From CAZZEX01 sp964653285 (lineage in GTDB: Bacteria > Chloroflexota > Anaerolineae > B4-G1), in assembly GCA_964653285.1 (NCBI GenBank), contig CAZZEX010000043.1, forward strand, positions 1 to 36,578: DNA of 36,578 nt. Direction: 5' to 3'. Positions 1 to 7,852 of this stretch are shown piece after piece. The notes below the pieces were generated by a model that had not been told where the DNA came from, searched no databases, and worked only from the letters and a program-made list of their open reading frames with translations. Made by a program: the position numbers and the translations under genes. Each line of letters opens with the position of its first letter. Position 1 is the stretch's first letter.

Positions 1-485
1 ACGTTCGGCAGGTCGGCCAGGTCCTCGACGACGGTGCGCGGCAGGTAGCGGTCCACCACCTGGGGGATGTTGTAGAGGATGATGGGCAGGTCTACGGTGG
101 TGGCGATGTCGTAGAAGTGCTGATAGACGCCCTTGTCGGAGGGGTGGAGGAAGTAGGGGGTGACGATGAGTGCCGCCGATGCACCAGCCTCTTTGGCATC
201 GCGGGCGAGGGCGAGGGCCGCCTGGGTGGACGAAGCGGAGCAGCCGGCGATGACCGGTTTGCCGCCTGCCTCCTCCACGCCGATGACGACCAGCCGTCGC
301 TGCTCCTCGCGGGTGAGGTAGGGAAACTCGCCCGTGGTGCCGCTGGTGACCAGCCCGTTCACGTGGAGCAGGCAAGAGCGGATAAGGCGGCGGTAGGCAT
401 CCTCGTCAACCTCCTCCGTCTTTCTCACGAAGGGGGTGACAAGCGCAGGGAAAACCCCCTTGAGCCATGGAAGTTTGATAGACAT
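1..485 (-). CDS. DapA/NanA-family aldolase, 3' part outside window
   Basis: The protein starts MSIKLPWLKGVFPALVTPF and carries the class I pyruvate-aldolase signature GTTGEF near residue 50 and the conserved ILYNIP strand with its catalytic Tyr near residue 138. This is the dihydrodipicolinate synthase / N-acetylneuraminate lyase family, which forms a Schiff base on a Lys. That Lys lies beyond the window edge, so only about 161 residues are visible. An AAGGAGG ribosome-binding site sits 6 bases before the ATG at 485. The gene is 39 bases downstream of polA on the same strand and is probably cotranscribed. A lysine-biosynthetic DapA is possible, but the family also includes sugar-acid and hydroxyproline aldolases, so substrate is not assigned. 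Confidence 0.9.
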   Translation of the reverse strand, partial: MSIKLPWLKGVFPALVTPFVRKTEEVDEDAYRRLIRSCLLHVNGLVTSGTTGEFPYLTREEQRRLVVIGVEEAGGKPVIAGCSASSTQAALALARDAKEAGASAALIVTPYFLHPSDKGVYQHFYDIATTVDLPIILYNIPQVVDRYLPRTVVEDLADLPN

Positions 486-524
486 AGGTGACCTCCTTGA
501 ATGCGATTTACGCTGCAAACGGTG

Positions 525-3287
525 CTACATTTCCTCCCAGTTCTGCCCCACCTTGAGATCGGCCTTGAGGGGGGCTTTGAGTTGGAAAGCGTTCTCCATG
601 ACCTCGCGCATCAGCAGCGCGATAGTTGCTACCTCCTCGTCCGGAGCCTCGACGACCAGTTCGTCGTGTACCTGCAGGATCATCTGTGCCCGCAGGCCCC
701 GCTCATGGAGCGTCCGGTGAAGACGGATCGTCGCGATATTGATGATGTCAGCGGCGGTTCCCTGGATCGGGGCATTGATCGCCATGCGCTCGGCGGCTTG
801 GCGCACGCTGTGAGTGGCCCTGCTGCCCGGCTGTAATTCGGGGAAGTAGCGTCTTCGTCCCAGCAGTGTCTCTACGTACCCCTGCCGTGTGGCGAGCGCC
901 TTGGTGCAATCAATGTACTCCCGCACCTTCGGGAAACGCTCGAAATAGGCCCTGATGAAATCTTCCGCCTCGGCTTGTGTCAGTCCGGTCGTTTGAGCCA
1001 GCCCGTAGGCGGTCTGGCCGTAGGAGAGACCAAAGTTCACAGCCTTCGCCAGCCGCCGCATCTCGGGGGTCACTTCCTCCAGCGGGACACCCAGAATAGC
1101 GGAGGCGGTGCTGGCGTGGATGTCCTCACCACGAGCGAAACCGCTCAGCAGTCCCTTGTCCCCGGAGATGTGGGCCATCACGCGCAACTCTACCTGCGAG
1201 TAGTCGGCGGCGATCAGTTTCCAACCCGGCTCGGCGACGAAGGCCCGCCGCACCTGTCGCCCCAGCGGCGTGCGGATGGGGATGTTCTGAAGATTTGGCC
1301 CACTTGAACTGATGCGTCCAGTCACCGTCCCAATTTGGTTGTATGAAGTGTGCAGCCGGCCGGTGCGCGGGTTGACCAGCTGGGGCAGCGCGTCCACATA
1401 GGTGGACTTCAGTTTAGCCAGTTCCCGTTGCTTCAGGATAAGGTCAATCACAGGGTGTTTCCCTTGCAATCTCTCCAGCACTCCGGCCGCCGTCGAGAAA
1501 TGGCCAGATTTCGTACGCCGCAGTCCCTGTGTGGGCAGTCCCAGCGTCTTGAACAAGGCATCGGAGAGTTGTTGGGTCGAGTTGACGTTGAAGGCATAGC
1601 CCACCATCTCCTGGATACGGGCCTCCAGTTCGCCCAGGCGCGCAGCCAGTTCCTCAGACATCCGCTTCAATAGAGCAACGTCGAGCCGCACGCCGGCCAT
1701 CTCCATCGCCGCCAGCACTGGTATCAGCGGTATCTCCACCTCGGTGAAGAGCGACCAGAGGTGCTTCTCCTGCAACTCCGCCTCCAGAATGGTCACCAGG
1801 CGGTGGGTCATGTCCACGTCGGCGCACGCGTAGGGAGCCACCTGCGCGACCGGCACCTGGCGCATGCTCCCTTGGTGTTTGCCCTTGCCGATGAGGTCGG
1901 TGATGAGGGTCATCTGTTGCTTGAGCCGCGCCCAGGCCAGGTTCTTGAGCCCCAGGTTCTTAGAGGCCGGGTTGATAAGCCACTCGGCGATCATCGTGTC
2001 GAAGGCCAGGCCCTCCAGCCGCGCCCCGGCTCGTTGCAACATGGTCAGGTCGTACTTGAGGTTGTGACCGTATTTTGGCCGTCCGGCGTCGTTCAACAGG
2101 GGGGCTAACGTCTCAAGCACCATCCCCAGTGGCAGTTGCGGATCGTCGGGTGGAGCCGCGATCGGAATGTAGTAGCCCCGCTCGGAGGCGTCAGTGAGGG
2201 CGATGCCGACAAGTTCGGCCCGCATGGGATCGGTGTGCGTGGTTTCAGTGTCGAGGGTCAGCGTCGGACCGCTCTCCAGCCGCGTCACCAACTGACGGAG
2301 GGCCTCTTCGTCGGCGACGATCTGGTAATCGGCGCTGGGAGCCGCCGCAGGCGTAGCGGCGGGCGCTTCGCCGAACAGGCTGAGTTGGTGAACCACTCCC
2401 GCCGGCTGGGGCTGCTTCATCTCCGGCAGCCGCTTGACCAGCGAGCGAAACTCCAACTCGCGGAAGAGGTCCATCACCCGCTCGCGGTCGAAGGAACGCA
2501 CGCGGCAGGCATCGAGATTGAGTTGTACCGGCGCATCGCACACGATGATCGCCAAGCGACGGCTGAGGAAGGCCAGATTCCGCCCCACCTCCAGTTTTTT
2601 CCGAAAGCGGGTCTGGACCTCGTCCAGGTGCTCGTAGATGGTCTCTAACGAACCGTACTGCTGGAGCAGCTTGATGGCGGTTTTCTCACCAACGCCAGAC
2701 ACGCCTGGGATGTTGTCGGACTTGTCGCCCGCCAGTGCCTTGAAGTCCGCCAGTTGAGCCGGGACCAGGCCCTTGTAGCGCCGTTCTACTCCCTCCAGGT
2801 CGTAGGTCACCGTGTCGGAGAAGCGCCAGCGGGAGGTGAGGACGCGAGTGTGCTCGCCCACCAATTGCAGGAGGTCCATATCGCCGGTGACGATGAGGGT
2901 GTCAACCCCTTGCTCTTCCGCCTGGCGGGCCAGCGTCCCCAGCAAATCATCCGCCTCGTATCCCTCTTGCTCAAAGACGGGAATGTCCAACGTCTCCACC
3001 ACCTGGCGGACACGCTCCATCTGAGAGCGCATCTCCTCGGGCATCCTGGTGCGATGGGCTTTGTAGTCAGGGTACATGTCGTGACGGAAGGTAAATCCCT
3101 TATCAAAGGTGACGGCGATGTGGGTGGGCCGCTCTTCGCGCAGGACGTTGAGTAACATCGAGGTAAAACCGTAGACGGCGTTGGTCAACTCACCCTGCAA
3201 GGTCTTCATGTCCTCGGGCAGGGCGTGAAAGGCACGATAGGCCAGCGCGTGACCGTCAATCAGGACCAGTTTCTTCTTTTGGGGCAT
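525..3287 (-). CDS. polA: DNA polymerase I
   Basis: Full-length repair and Okazaki-fragment polymerase of 920 residues with all three domains. The N-terminal 5'-3' exonuclease has GYEADD, TGDMD and GDKSDNIPGVSGVGEKTA. The middle 3'-5' proofreading domain keeps DTETT, NLKYD and YACAD, so it looks catalytically intact, unlike Taq-type enzymes. The C-terminal polymerase has motif A (DYSQVELR), motif B (KAVNFGLSYG) and motif C (QVHDELVVE). I chose the ATG at 3287 because AAGGAG lies just upstream. A GTG at 3302 extends the frame by five residues but lacks a ribosome-binding site. It follows the response-regulator-like gene by 18 bases and precedes the DapA-family gene, suggesting one leftward operon. 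Confidence 0.98.
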   Translation of the reverse strand: MPQKKKLVLIDGHALAYRAFHALPEDMKTLQGELTNAVYGFTSMLLNVLREERPTHIAVTFDKGFTFRHDMYPDYKAHRTRMPEEMRSQMERVRQVVETLDIPVFEQEGYEADDLLGTLARQAEEQGVDTLIVTGDMDLLQLVGEHTRVLTSRWRFSDTVTYDLEGVERRYKGLVPAQLADFKALAGDKSDNIPGVSGVGEKTAIKLLQQYGSLETIYEHLDEVQTRFRKKLEVGRNLAFLSRRLAIIVCDAPVQLNLDACRVRSFDRERVMDLFRELEFRSLVKRLPEMKQPQPAGVVHQLSLFGEAPAATPAAAPSADYQIVADEEALRQLVTRLESGPTLTLDTETTHTDPMRAELVGIALTDASERGYYIPIAAPPDDPQLPLGMVLETLAPLLNDAGRPKYGHNLKYDLTMLQRAGARLEGLAFDTMIAEWLINPASKNLGLKNLAWARLKQQMTLITDLIGKGKHQGSMRQVPVAQVAPYACADVDMTHRLVTILEAELQEKHLWSLFTEVEIPLIPVLAAMEMAGVRLDVALLKRMSEELAARLGELEARIQEMVGYAFNVNSTQQLSDALFKTLGLPTQGLRRTKSGHFSTAAGVLERLQGKHPVIDLILKQRELAKLKSTYVDALPQLVNPRTGRLHTSYNQIGTVTGRISSSGPNLQNIPIRTPLGRQVRRAFVAEPGWKLIAADYSQVELRVMAHISGDKGLLSGFARGEDIHASTASAILGVPLEEVTPEMRRLAKAVNFGLSYGQTAYGLAQTTGLTQAEAEDFIRAYFERFPKVREYIDCTKALATRQGYVETLLGRRRYFPELQPGSRATHSVRQAAERMAINAPIQGTAADIINIATIRLHRTLHERGLRAQMILQVHDELVVEAPDEEVATIALLMREVMENAFQLKAPLKADLKVGQNWEEM

Positions 3288-3305
3288 GCTTCTCCTTGAC
3301 ACTGG

Positions 3306-4121
3306 CTATCGGGCGGCGCTTATCAGGGTTCGCAGTGTTTCCGCCGCTGCCTTGGTCCGATGACGGAGCATGCCGAGTGGGACGCTGGTACGCAGGGCGG
3401 CCGAGAGGATGATGTCCTCAGCGACGGCCAGCGAGTAGAACATGTGCTCACCGCCCTCGATACTCTGTTCGAAGCGCAGTTGCTCCCGGCCCAGTATTTG
3501 CGCCACGTGAGCCGAGGTGCGCCAATTTTCGCCGACGGCCTGCGCCAGTCCGTCCGCCTCCTTGGCCGGGAGCCGGCCAGTACGGGCGATCAATTCCCCC
3601 CCGCAGGTCAGAATCACCGCTTCTGCGTTGACTTCCTGAGCCAGCGTAGTCATCACCTGGACGATCTCTGGAATGCGATCTCGCACCACAGCCAGCCGAT
3701 CGGAGACCGTGCCTGGCTCTACAGTCTCAGCGATGCCTGAGCCTTCGCCTACAGGCCTGGCCAACGCGTCGGCGATGCGTCCTGGTAGTTCGGGTAGGAA
3801 GAACGGCTTGGGTAGAATGCCTTGTACGTCCAGGTCGGCCAGTTCAGATGGAAGTTCCTCGTCTACAAGCGGGATCGGCATCAGTCGCAGGTCAGCCTGT
3901 TGCTGCCGCAACATGCGAGCGACCGCAGCCCCATCTGGATCGGTCAGACCCAGGTCCACAATGGCAAGGTCGAACTTGGCGGCAGCCAGTGCCTGCAGTG
4001 CCTCATCCCCACTGGTCGCCACAGTGGCGCGATACTCACCGCCTTGCTCCAGGCTCTCCTGAAGCATAGTGGCGAAGGCATCATCGCTATCTACGAGCAG
4101 AATAGAATACTCATTGTTCAT
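3306..4121 (-). CDS. Receiver-domain protein with roadblock-like C-terminus
   Basis: Residues 1-115 are a response-regulator receiver domain: acidic pocket D11/D13/D14, phospho-acceptor D56 in AIVDLGL, and K105 in ILPKPF. The usual Thr/Ser of the fourth strand is not evident (PLVDEE), so phosphorylation-coupled switching may be altered. Residues about 140-271 have no DNA-binding domain. Their pattern (AVILTCGGELIARTGRLP and later strands) resembles a roadblock/LC7 domain, which in bacteria partners with small GTPases. That assignment is moderate. It is the first gene of the operon leading to polA, 18 bases upstream of the chosen polA start. It could be a polarity, gliding or stress regulator; no target is visible. 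Confidence 0.8.
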   Translation of the reverse strand: MNNEYSILLVDSDDAFATMLQESLEQGGEYRATVATSGDEALQALAAAKFDLAIVDLGLTDPDGAAVARMLRQQQADLRLMPIPLVDEELPSELADLDVQGILPKPFFLPELPGRIADALARPVGEGSGIAETVEPGTVSDRLAVVRDRIPEIVQVMTTLAQEVNAEAVILTCGGELIARTGRLPAKEADGLAQAVGENWRTSAHVAQILGREQLRFEQSIEGGEHMFYSLAVAEDIILSAALRTSVPLGMLRHRTKAAAETLRTLISAAR

Positions 4122-4165
4122 GAATCGCTCCGCAGCCGAGGATTTGGGATTTCGAATCTGTCCCC

Positions 4166-4194
4166 ATTCTACAGGGGAGGCGAGGAAAAGTCAA
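4166..4194 (-). promoter_or_regulatory. Sigma70-type promoter for the receiver-polA operon
   Basis: Read on the minus strand, TTGACT is followed after 17 bases by TAGAAT, about 45 bases ahead of the receiver gene start. It faces away from the lepB promoter. Confidence 0.75.
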
Positions 4195-4247
4195 CATCCA
4201 CAAGCACAATGCGTAAAACGCGATTACGCTTTACGCCTTAGTTCGGT

Positions 4248-4276
4248 TTGCCTCCCTTACACACCTGTACTATAAT
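4248..4276 (+). promoter_or_regulatory. Sigma70-type promoter for lepB
   Basis: TTGCCT and a perfect TATAAT are separated by 17 bases. The -10 box directly abuts an in-frame GTG at 4277, which therefore cannot be the start used by this promoter. This decides the lepB start in favour of TTG 4310. Confidence 0.8.
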
Positions 4277-4309
4277 GTGAACACTACATCCCAGAGTGGA
4301 GGGAAACCA

Positions 4310-4957
4310 TTGGAAGAACTCCAACTCGAAGAGGCACAAACTGAGCACTTACCTTCGACGGACTCGGAGTACCACCATCCCTCGGACGGCGAGCGGGTCT
4401 CGCTGGTACGCGCTTTTGGTGGTCGCTCATTGCTGCGCGAAGCCCTGGAGACTATCCTATTAACCCTCATCATCTTCCTGGTTCTCAACACAGCCACGGG
4501 TCGCTTTCAGGTGCGCGGTTCCAGCATGGAGCCGACGCTGCACGATGGACAGTATCTGATAATTGGCAAACTGACCTATTGGGTTCATCCGCCGGAACGG
4601 GGAGACGTCATTGTCTTCCACCCACCCAATAATCCTGCCGACGATTATATCAAGCGCGTCGTGGGGTTACCAGGGGAGCAGATAGAAATTCGGGACGGGG
4701 CAGTCTGGGTGGATGGTGTCCTCCTCGAGGAGTCCTACGTCGCCAGCCCCGGCTTTTACTCCGGCGCATGGAGCCTGGGGGACGGGGAATACTTCGTCCT
4801 GGGAGACAATCGCAATAACTCTAGTGACTCACACAGTTGGGGGGTGTTCCCTCAGGAGAATATTGTTGGAAAAGCATGGCTCTGCTACTGGCCGCCGGAG
4901 GAGTGGGGCTTGGTAGCACACCATACCTTCCCAGAGCCTGCGGATCAGGAGGATTAG
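4310..4957 (+). CDS. lepB: Signal peptidase I
   Basis: Membrane-bound serine protease of 215 residues that removes signal peptides from exported proteins. One transmembrane segment (ETILLTLIIFLVLNTA) lies near residues 47-62. The catalytic domain follows on the outer face. The nucleophile Ser is in RGSSMEPTL, the general-base Lys is in DYIKRVVGLPGE, and the conserved GDNRNNSSDSH box is present. I place the start at TTG 4310 because GGAGGG sits at the right distance and the transcription start from the 4271-4276 TATAAT box falls after the earlier GTG 4277. The roughly 45-residue acidic cytoplasmic N-terminus is longer than in minimal SipS-type enzymes. It is monocistronic as far as the sequence shows. 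Confidence 0.95.
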   Translation: MEELQLEEAQTEHLPSTDSEYHHPSDGERVSLVRAFGGRSLLREALETILLTLIIFLVLNTATGRFQVRGSSMEPTLHDGQYLIIGKLTYWVHPPERGDVIVFHPPNNPADDYIKRVVGLPGEQIEIRDGAVWVDGVLLEESYVASPGFYSGAWSLGDGEYFVLGDNRNNSSDSHSWGVFPQENIVGKAWLCYWPPEEWGLVAHHTFPEPADQED

Positions 4958-5021
4958 GTACATTGATGAGAGAAGAGACCACCCGCTCTGTTCTGCTCCG
5001 AATCCCCTTTGGCCTCGCAAT

Positions 5022-5050
5022 TTGGCTTCCGCGCCCGGTAGGGTTATAAT
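5022..5050 (+). promoter_or_regulatory. Promoter of the microcompartment operon
   Basis: TTGGCT, 17 bases, TATAAT, ending 39 bases before the GTG start of the first BMC gene. It is the only clear promoter I see for the operon. No regulator gene or obvious operator adjoins it. Confidence 0.75.
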
Positions 5051-5089
5051 CTGGGTCTGGTAATTCTAGCGATAACCGGGAGGGCCAGG

Positions 5090-5821
5090 GTGCTGGACGA
5101 GAATCATATTCGCCAAATGGTACGCCGTGTAGTCTACCGCACGTTGGGGTTGCCACAAAGTTCCCGGCCGGTGGTCGCCCGGCCCCTGGTGACGGAGGCG
5201 GACGTCCAGGCTGTTTCGGTTGGAGGGCGCCTCTCCGTCCCCCATGGCGCACTCATCACTCCCCTGGCCCGGCAGGTGGCCCTGGAGCGACGTGTGACCT
5301 TATCCCATACTCCCCCACTTCCCCGCTCCCACACTCCCACACCCTCCCACCCCCCAGGCCAACAGACCATTGCCATCGGGGCCGACCACGGCGGGTACGA
5401 GTTAAAGGAGATGCTGAAGGGTTACCTGGGCAAACTGGGCTACGCCGTCGTGGACTGCGGAACTGACAGCACCGAGTCGGTGGACTACCCGGACTTTGCC
5501 TTTGCGGTGGCGCAGTTAGTGGCCCAGGGCCGTGCCTGGCGCGGCATCGTGGTGGACGGCGCAGGTATCGGCTCGTGTATGGCAGCCAACAAGGTGCCAG
5601 GCGTGCGCGCCGGCCTATGCTACGACCAGACCACTGCCGCCAATAGCCGCGAGCATAACGGTGCCAACGTGTTGACGCTGGGTGCCGGGCTGATCGGCCC
5701 CAACCTGGCCCGGCAGATCGTCAAAATCTGGCTCGAGACCCCCTTCGGCGGCGGGCGGCACGCGCGACGGGTGGACAAGATCATGGAGATCGAACGACGC
5801 TTCTTTAAGGACAGAGGGTAG
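5090..5821 (+). CDS. RpiB/LacAB-like sugar-phosphate isomerase, BMC-associated
   Basis: The first about 20 residues (MLDENHIRQMVRRVVYRTLG) form an amphipathic helix of the kind that targets cargo into microcompartments. Residues 25-70 form a small domain with GALITPLARQVALERRV, and a Pro/Ser/Thr-rich linker follows. Residues about 95-243 are a complete RpiB fold with GADHGGYELK, DYPDFA and SREHNGANVL (His99 of E. coli RpiB conserved). E. coli RpiB has catalytic Cys66 in ICGTG; here the aligned residue is Asp (VVDGAGIG). The M. tuberculosis-type Glu is also absent. The exact reaction may therefore differ from ribose-5-phosphate isomerisation. GTG start with GGGAGG upstream; first gene of the operon. 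Confidence 0.9.
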   Translation: MLDENHIRQMVRRVVYRTLGLPQSSRPVVARPLVTEADVQAVSVGGRLSVPHGALITPLARQVALERRVTLSHTPPLPRSHTPTPSHPPGQQTIAIGADHGGYELKEMLKGYLGKLGYAVVDCGTDSTESVDYPDFAFAVAQLVAQGRAWRGIVVDGAGIGSCMAANKVPGVRAGLCYDQTTAANSREHNGANVLTLGAGLIGPNLARQIVKIWLETPFGGGRHARRVDKIMEIERRFFKDRG

Positions 5822-5847
5822 GACTGAGAACAGCGCCGGGATGAACG

Positions 5848-6723
5848 ATGAGAAATCTGGATGAGGCAACCCTGGAACGCATCATTGAACAGATCACCCG
5901 CCAGGTGCTGATCCTGTTGCAGGAGGAGCAGGAGAAGGCTGAAGCGGGAACTGGCGCTGCCAGCGCGCCCCCCATCTCGGCCCACAACTACGTGGAACGG
6001 GTGCAGCCTGTAGTCAACGCTGGCGCCGACCGTATCGCCAGCACGCTGGGCATCGCGCCGACCGACGGCCGTCTGGCCCACATGATTGACCACACGTTGC
6101 TCAAGCCCGACGCGACACAGGACCAGATCGCGCAACTGTGCTACGAAGCACGCAAATATGGCTTCGCTTCGGTGTGCGTTAATCAGGCTAACGTGAAGCT
6201 GTGCAAGCAACTCCTGAAGGGCAGCACCATTCCTGTCTGCGCTGTCGTCGGCTTTCCCCTGGGTGCCACGTCCACCGAGGTGAAAGCCTTCGAGGCCCAG
6301 CAGGCCATTCGCGACGGGGCCACCGAGGTGGACGTGGTGATCAACGTTGGCGCGCTCAAGTCCCGGGATTACGAATTGGTGGAGCGCGACATTGCCTCCG
6401 TAGCCCGGTCCTGTCACGCCAGCAACGCTATCCTCAAGGTGATCATCGAGGCGGCACTGCTGACCGACGAAGAGAAAGTGGTGGCCTGCCAACTGGCCAA
6501 GGTGGCCGGTGCCGACTTCGTCAAGACCTCTACCGGATTTGGGCCGGGTGGGGCCACGCTGGAGGACGTCGCCCTGATGCGGCGGGTGGTCGGCCCCACG
6601 ATGGGGGTCAAGGCGGCGGGTGGCATCCACACCTACGAGGAAGCGCAACAGATGATCGCGGCGGGCGCCAGCCGGATTGGCGCCAGCGCCAGCGTGAAAA
6701 TTATGCAGGGGGCCGGAAACTGA
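5848..6723 (+). CDS. deoC: Deoxyribose-phosphate aldolase, BMC cargo
   Basis: Cleaves 2-deoxyribose-5-phosphate to acetaldehyde and glyceraldehyde-3-phosphate. The catalytic core (from about residue 75) has DHTLLKPDAT, the VDVVINVGAL Asp, the Schiff-base Lys in FVKTSTGFG, and the second Lys in GVKAAGGIHT, so the enzyme looks active. The protein is 291 residues, longer than free-standing DeoC (about 220-260). The extra N-terminus starts with an amphipathic helix (LDEATLERIIEQITRQVLIL) followed by a linker, typical of encapsulation peptides. It lies 26 bases after the RpiB-like gene. Together they are the signature enzymes of the sugar-phosphate-utilising BMC type. The acetaldehyde product is the expected substrate of the aldehyde dehydrogenase at 8152. 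Confidence 0.95.
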   Translation: MRNLDEATLERIIEQITRQVLILLQEEQEKAEAGTGAASAPPISAHNYVERVQPVVNAGADRIASTLGIAPTDGRLAHMIDHTLLKPDATQDQIAQLCYEARKYGFASVCVNQANVKLCKQLLKGSTIPVCAVVGFPLGATSTEVKAFEAQQAIRDGATEVDVVINVGALKSRDYELVERDIASVARSCHASNAILKVIIEAALLTDEEKVVACQLAKVAGADFVKTSTGFGPGGATLEDVALMRRVVGPTMGVKAAGGIHTYEEAQQMIAAGASRIGASASVKIMQGAGN

Positions 6724-6755
6724 GAAACTAGGTTTTTTCCTGAAAACCTGGTTTC
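6724..6755 (+). promoter_or_regulatory. Intercistronic hairpin between deoC and shell genes
   Basis: Thirteen-base arms (6724-6736 and 6743-6755) pair perfectly apart from one G-U, with a six-base loop, immediately after the deoC stop. There is no T-tract directly after the stem, so it may act as an mRNA stabiliser or processing site that sets enzyme-to-shell expression ratios rather than as a strong terminator. Confidence 0.55.
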
Positions 6756-6787
6756 TGGTTCGCCAGGCGCTTGATAGGAGAACACAC

Positions 6788-7426
6788 ATGGCAGTGCAAT
6801 TGCGCACCTACATCATCCTGGATAGCCTGCAGCCGCAGCACGCAGGGTTCCTGGGCACGGTAGCGCGGGGTTTCCTGCCGCTGCCCTACGACGCGTCGCT
6901 GTGGGTGGAAATCTCGCCTGGTATCGAGATCAACCGCATCACCGACATCGCATTGAAATCCACCCGCGTTCGCCCGGGCATGCAGATCGTCGAGCGGCTG
7001 TTCGGACTGCTGGAGGTGCACCACAGTGATCAGGCTGAGGTACGGGCGGCCGGCGCGGCGATCCTAGAGGCGCTGGACTTGCAGGAATCGGACCGCATCA
7101 AGCCCAGGGTTATCTCCAGCCAGATCATTCGCCACATAGATGCCCACCAGGTACAGCTCATCAACCGCATGCGCCACGGTCACATGCTGCTGGCAGGGCA
7201 GACGTTGTACGTGCTGGAGGTGGAGCCGGCGGGCTACGCAGCACTGGCGGCCAACGAGGCGGAAAAGACCGCTCACATCAACATCCTGGAGGTCCGGGCC
7301 TTCGGCAGTTTTGGGCGCGTCTACCTGGGCGGCGAGGAACGTGACATTATGGCTGGCTATGGCGCGGCTGTCGCCGCCATTGAAGGCATCAGCGGGCGCG
7401 CGTTCGAGACCAAGCGCCGGGCCTAG
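6788..7426 (+). CDS. BMC-T trimeric shell protein (H. ochraceum T2/T3-like)
   Basis: A 212-residue tandem-BMC protein. The N-terminal half carries LRTYIILDSLQPQ, ARGFLPLPYDASLWVEI and LLEVHHSDQAEVRAAG. The C-terminal half carries EVEPAGYAALAANEAEKT. From memory these closely match the H. ochraceum BMC-T2/T3 shell proteins, which form pseudohexameric trimers that can stack in pairs and have a large gated pore. It would let bulky substrates or cofactors across the shell. ATG at 6788 follows ATAGGAG. It sits 64 bases after deoC, beyond the hairpin, and is followed by BMC-H after 15 bases. Confidence 0.93.
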   Translation: MAVQLRTYIILDSLQPQHAGFLGTVARGFLPLPYDASLWVEISPGIEINRITDIALKSTRVRPGMQIVERLFGLLEVHHSDQAEVRAAGAAILEALDLQESDRIKPRVISSQIIRHIDAHQVQLINRMRHGHMLLAGQTLYVLEVEPAGYAALAANEAEKTAHINILEVRAFGSFGRVYLGGEERDIMAGYGAAVAAIEGISGRAFETKRRA

Positions 7427-7441
7427 TAAAGGGAGGATACT

Positions 7442-7735
7442 ATGACTGAAGCATTAGGTATGATCGAAACGAAGAGCTTTCCCGCAATGGTCGAGGCGGC
7501 CGACGCTATGGTCAAGGCAGCCAAGGTCGAGCTGGTCAGTTACGAGAAGACCGGCGGTGGACAGGTGACCGCCATCGTGCGCGGCGACGTGGCGGCCGTC
7601 AAGGCGGCCGTCGAAGCCGGCGCGCGTGGGGCCGAGAAGGTAGGCGAGGTCATCGCCATCCACGTCATCCCGCGTCCGCACGTCAACGTGGACCGTACAC
7701 TGCCCCTGGGTCGCCAGCCTGCCGAGAGCGAGTAG
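7442..7735 (+). CDS. BMC-H hexameric shell protein
   Basis: Single BMC domain of 97 residues (PduA/EutM/CcmK family): LGMIETKSFPAMVEAADAM, AAKVELVSYEKTGGGQVTAI, RGDVAAVKAAVEAGA and HVIPRPH are all in place. It forms the hexagonal facets of the shell. The pore loop reads TGGGQ where PduA has a GSG-type loop, so the small-molecule pore should be narrow and neutral. GGGAGG lies at a normal distance before ATG 7442. It is the only BMC-H gene in the window, so it is probably the bulk facet protein. Confidence 0.97.
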   Translation: MTEALGMIETKSFPAMVEAADAMVKAAKVELVSYEKTGGGQVTAIVRGDVAAVKAAVEAGARGAEKVGEVIAIHVIPRPHVNVDRTLPLGRQPAESE

Positions 7736-7772
7736 GTGACAAGGTGACAAGGTGACGGGGTGACGGGGTGAT
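7736..7772 (+). repeat. Octamer tandem repeat in BMC intergenic region
   Basis: About four and a half copies of an 8-base unit (AAGGTGAC, then GGGGTGAC) begin right after the BMC-H stop. They are followed up to 7836 by further short direct repeats (CGTTTCACG type and CATTCGTCATC type). The 117-base gap is unusually long for this tightly packed operon and holds no other recognisable signal. Confidence 0.85.
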
Positions 7773-7852
7773 ACGTTTCACGTTTCACGGCCTGAAATAC
7801 GTATCCATTCGTCATTCGTCATCTGTCATTCGTCACCGGAACGGAGTTCTTT

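Noticed and set aside
4277..4309. GTG 4277 as the signal peptidase start
   Set aside because: It directly follows the TATAAT box, so the transcript would begin after it. TTG 4310 has a proper GGAGGG site.
5300..5350. CCCACTTCCC/CCCACACTCCC tract as a CRISPR-like or separate repeat
   Set aside because: It is low-complexity DNA encoding the Pro/Ser/Thr linker of the RpiB-like protein. No CRISPR array with regular spacers exists in the window.
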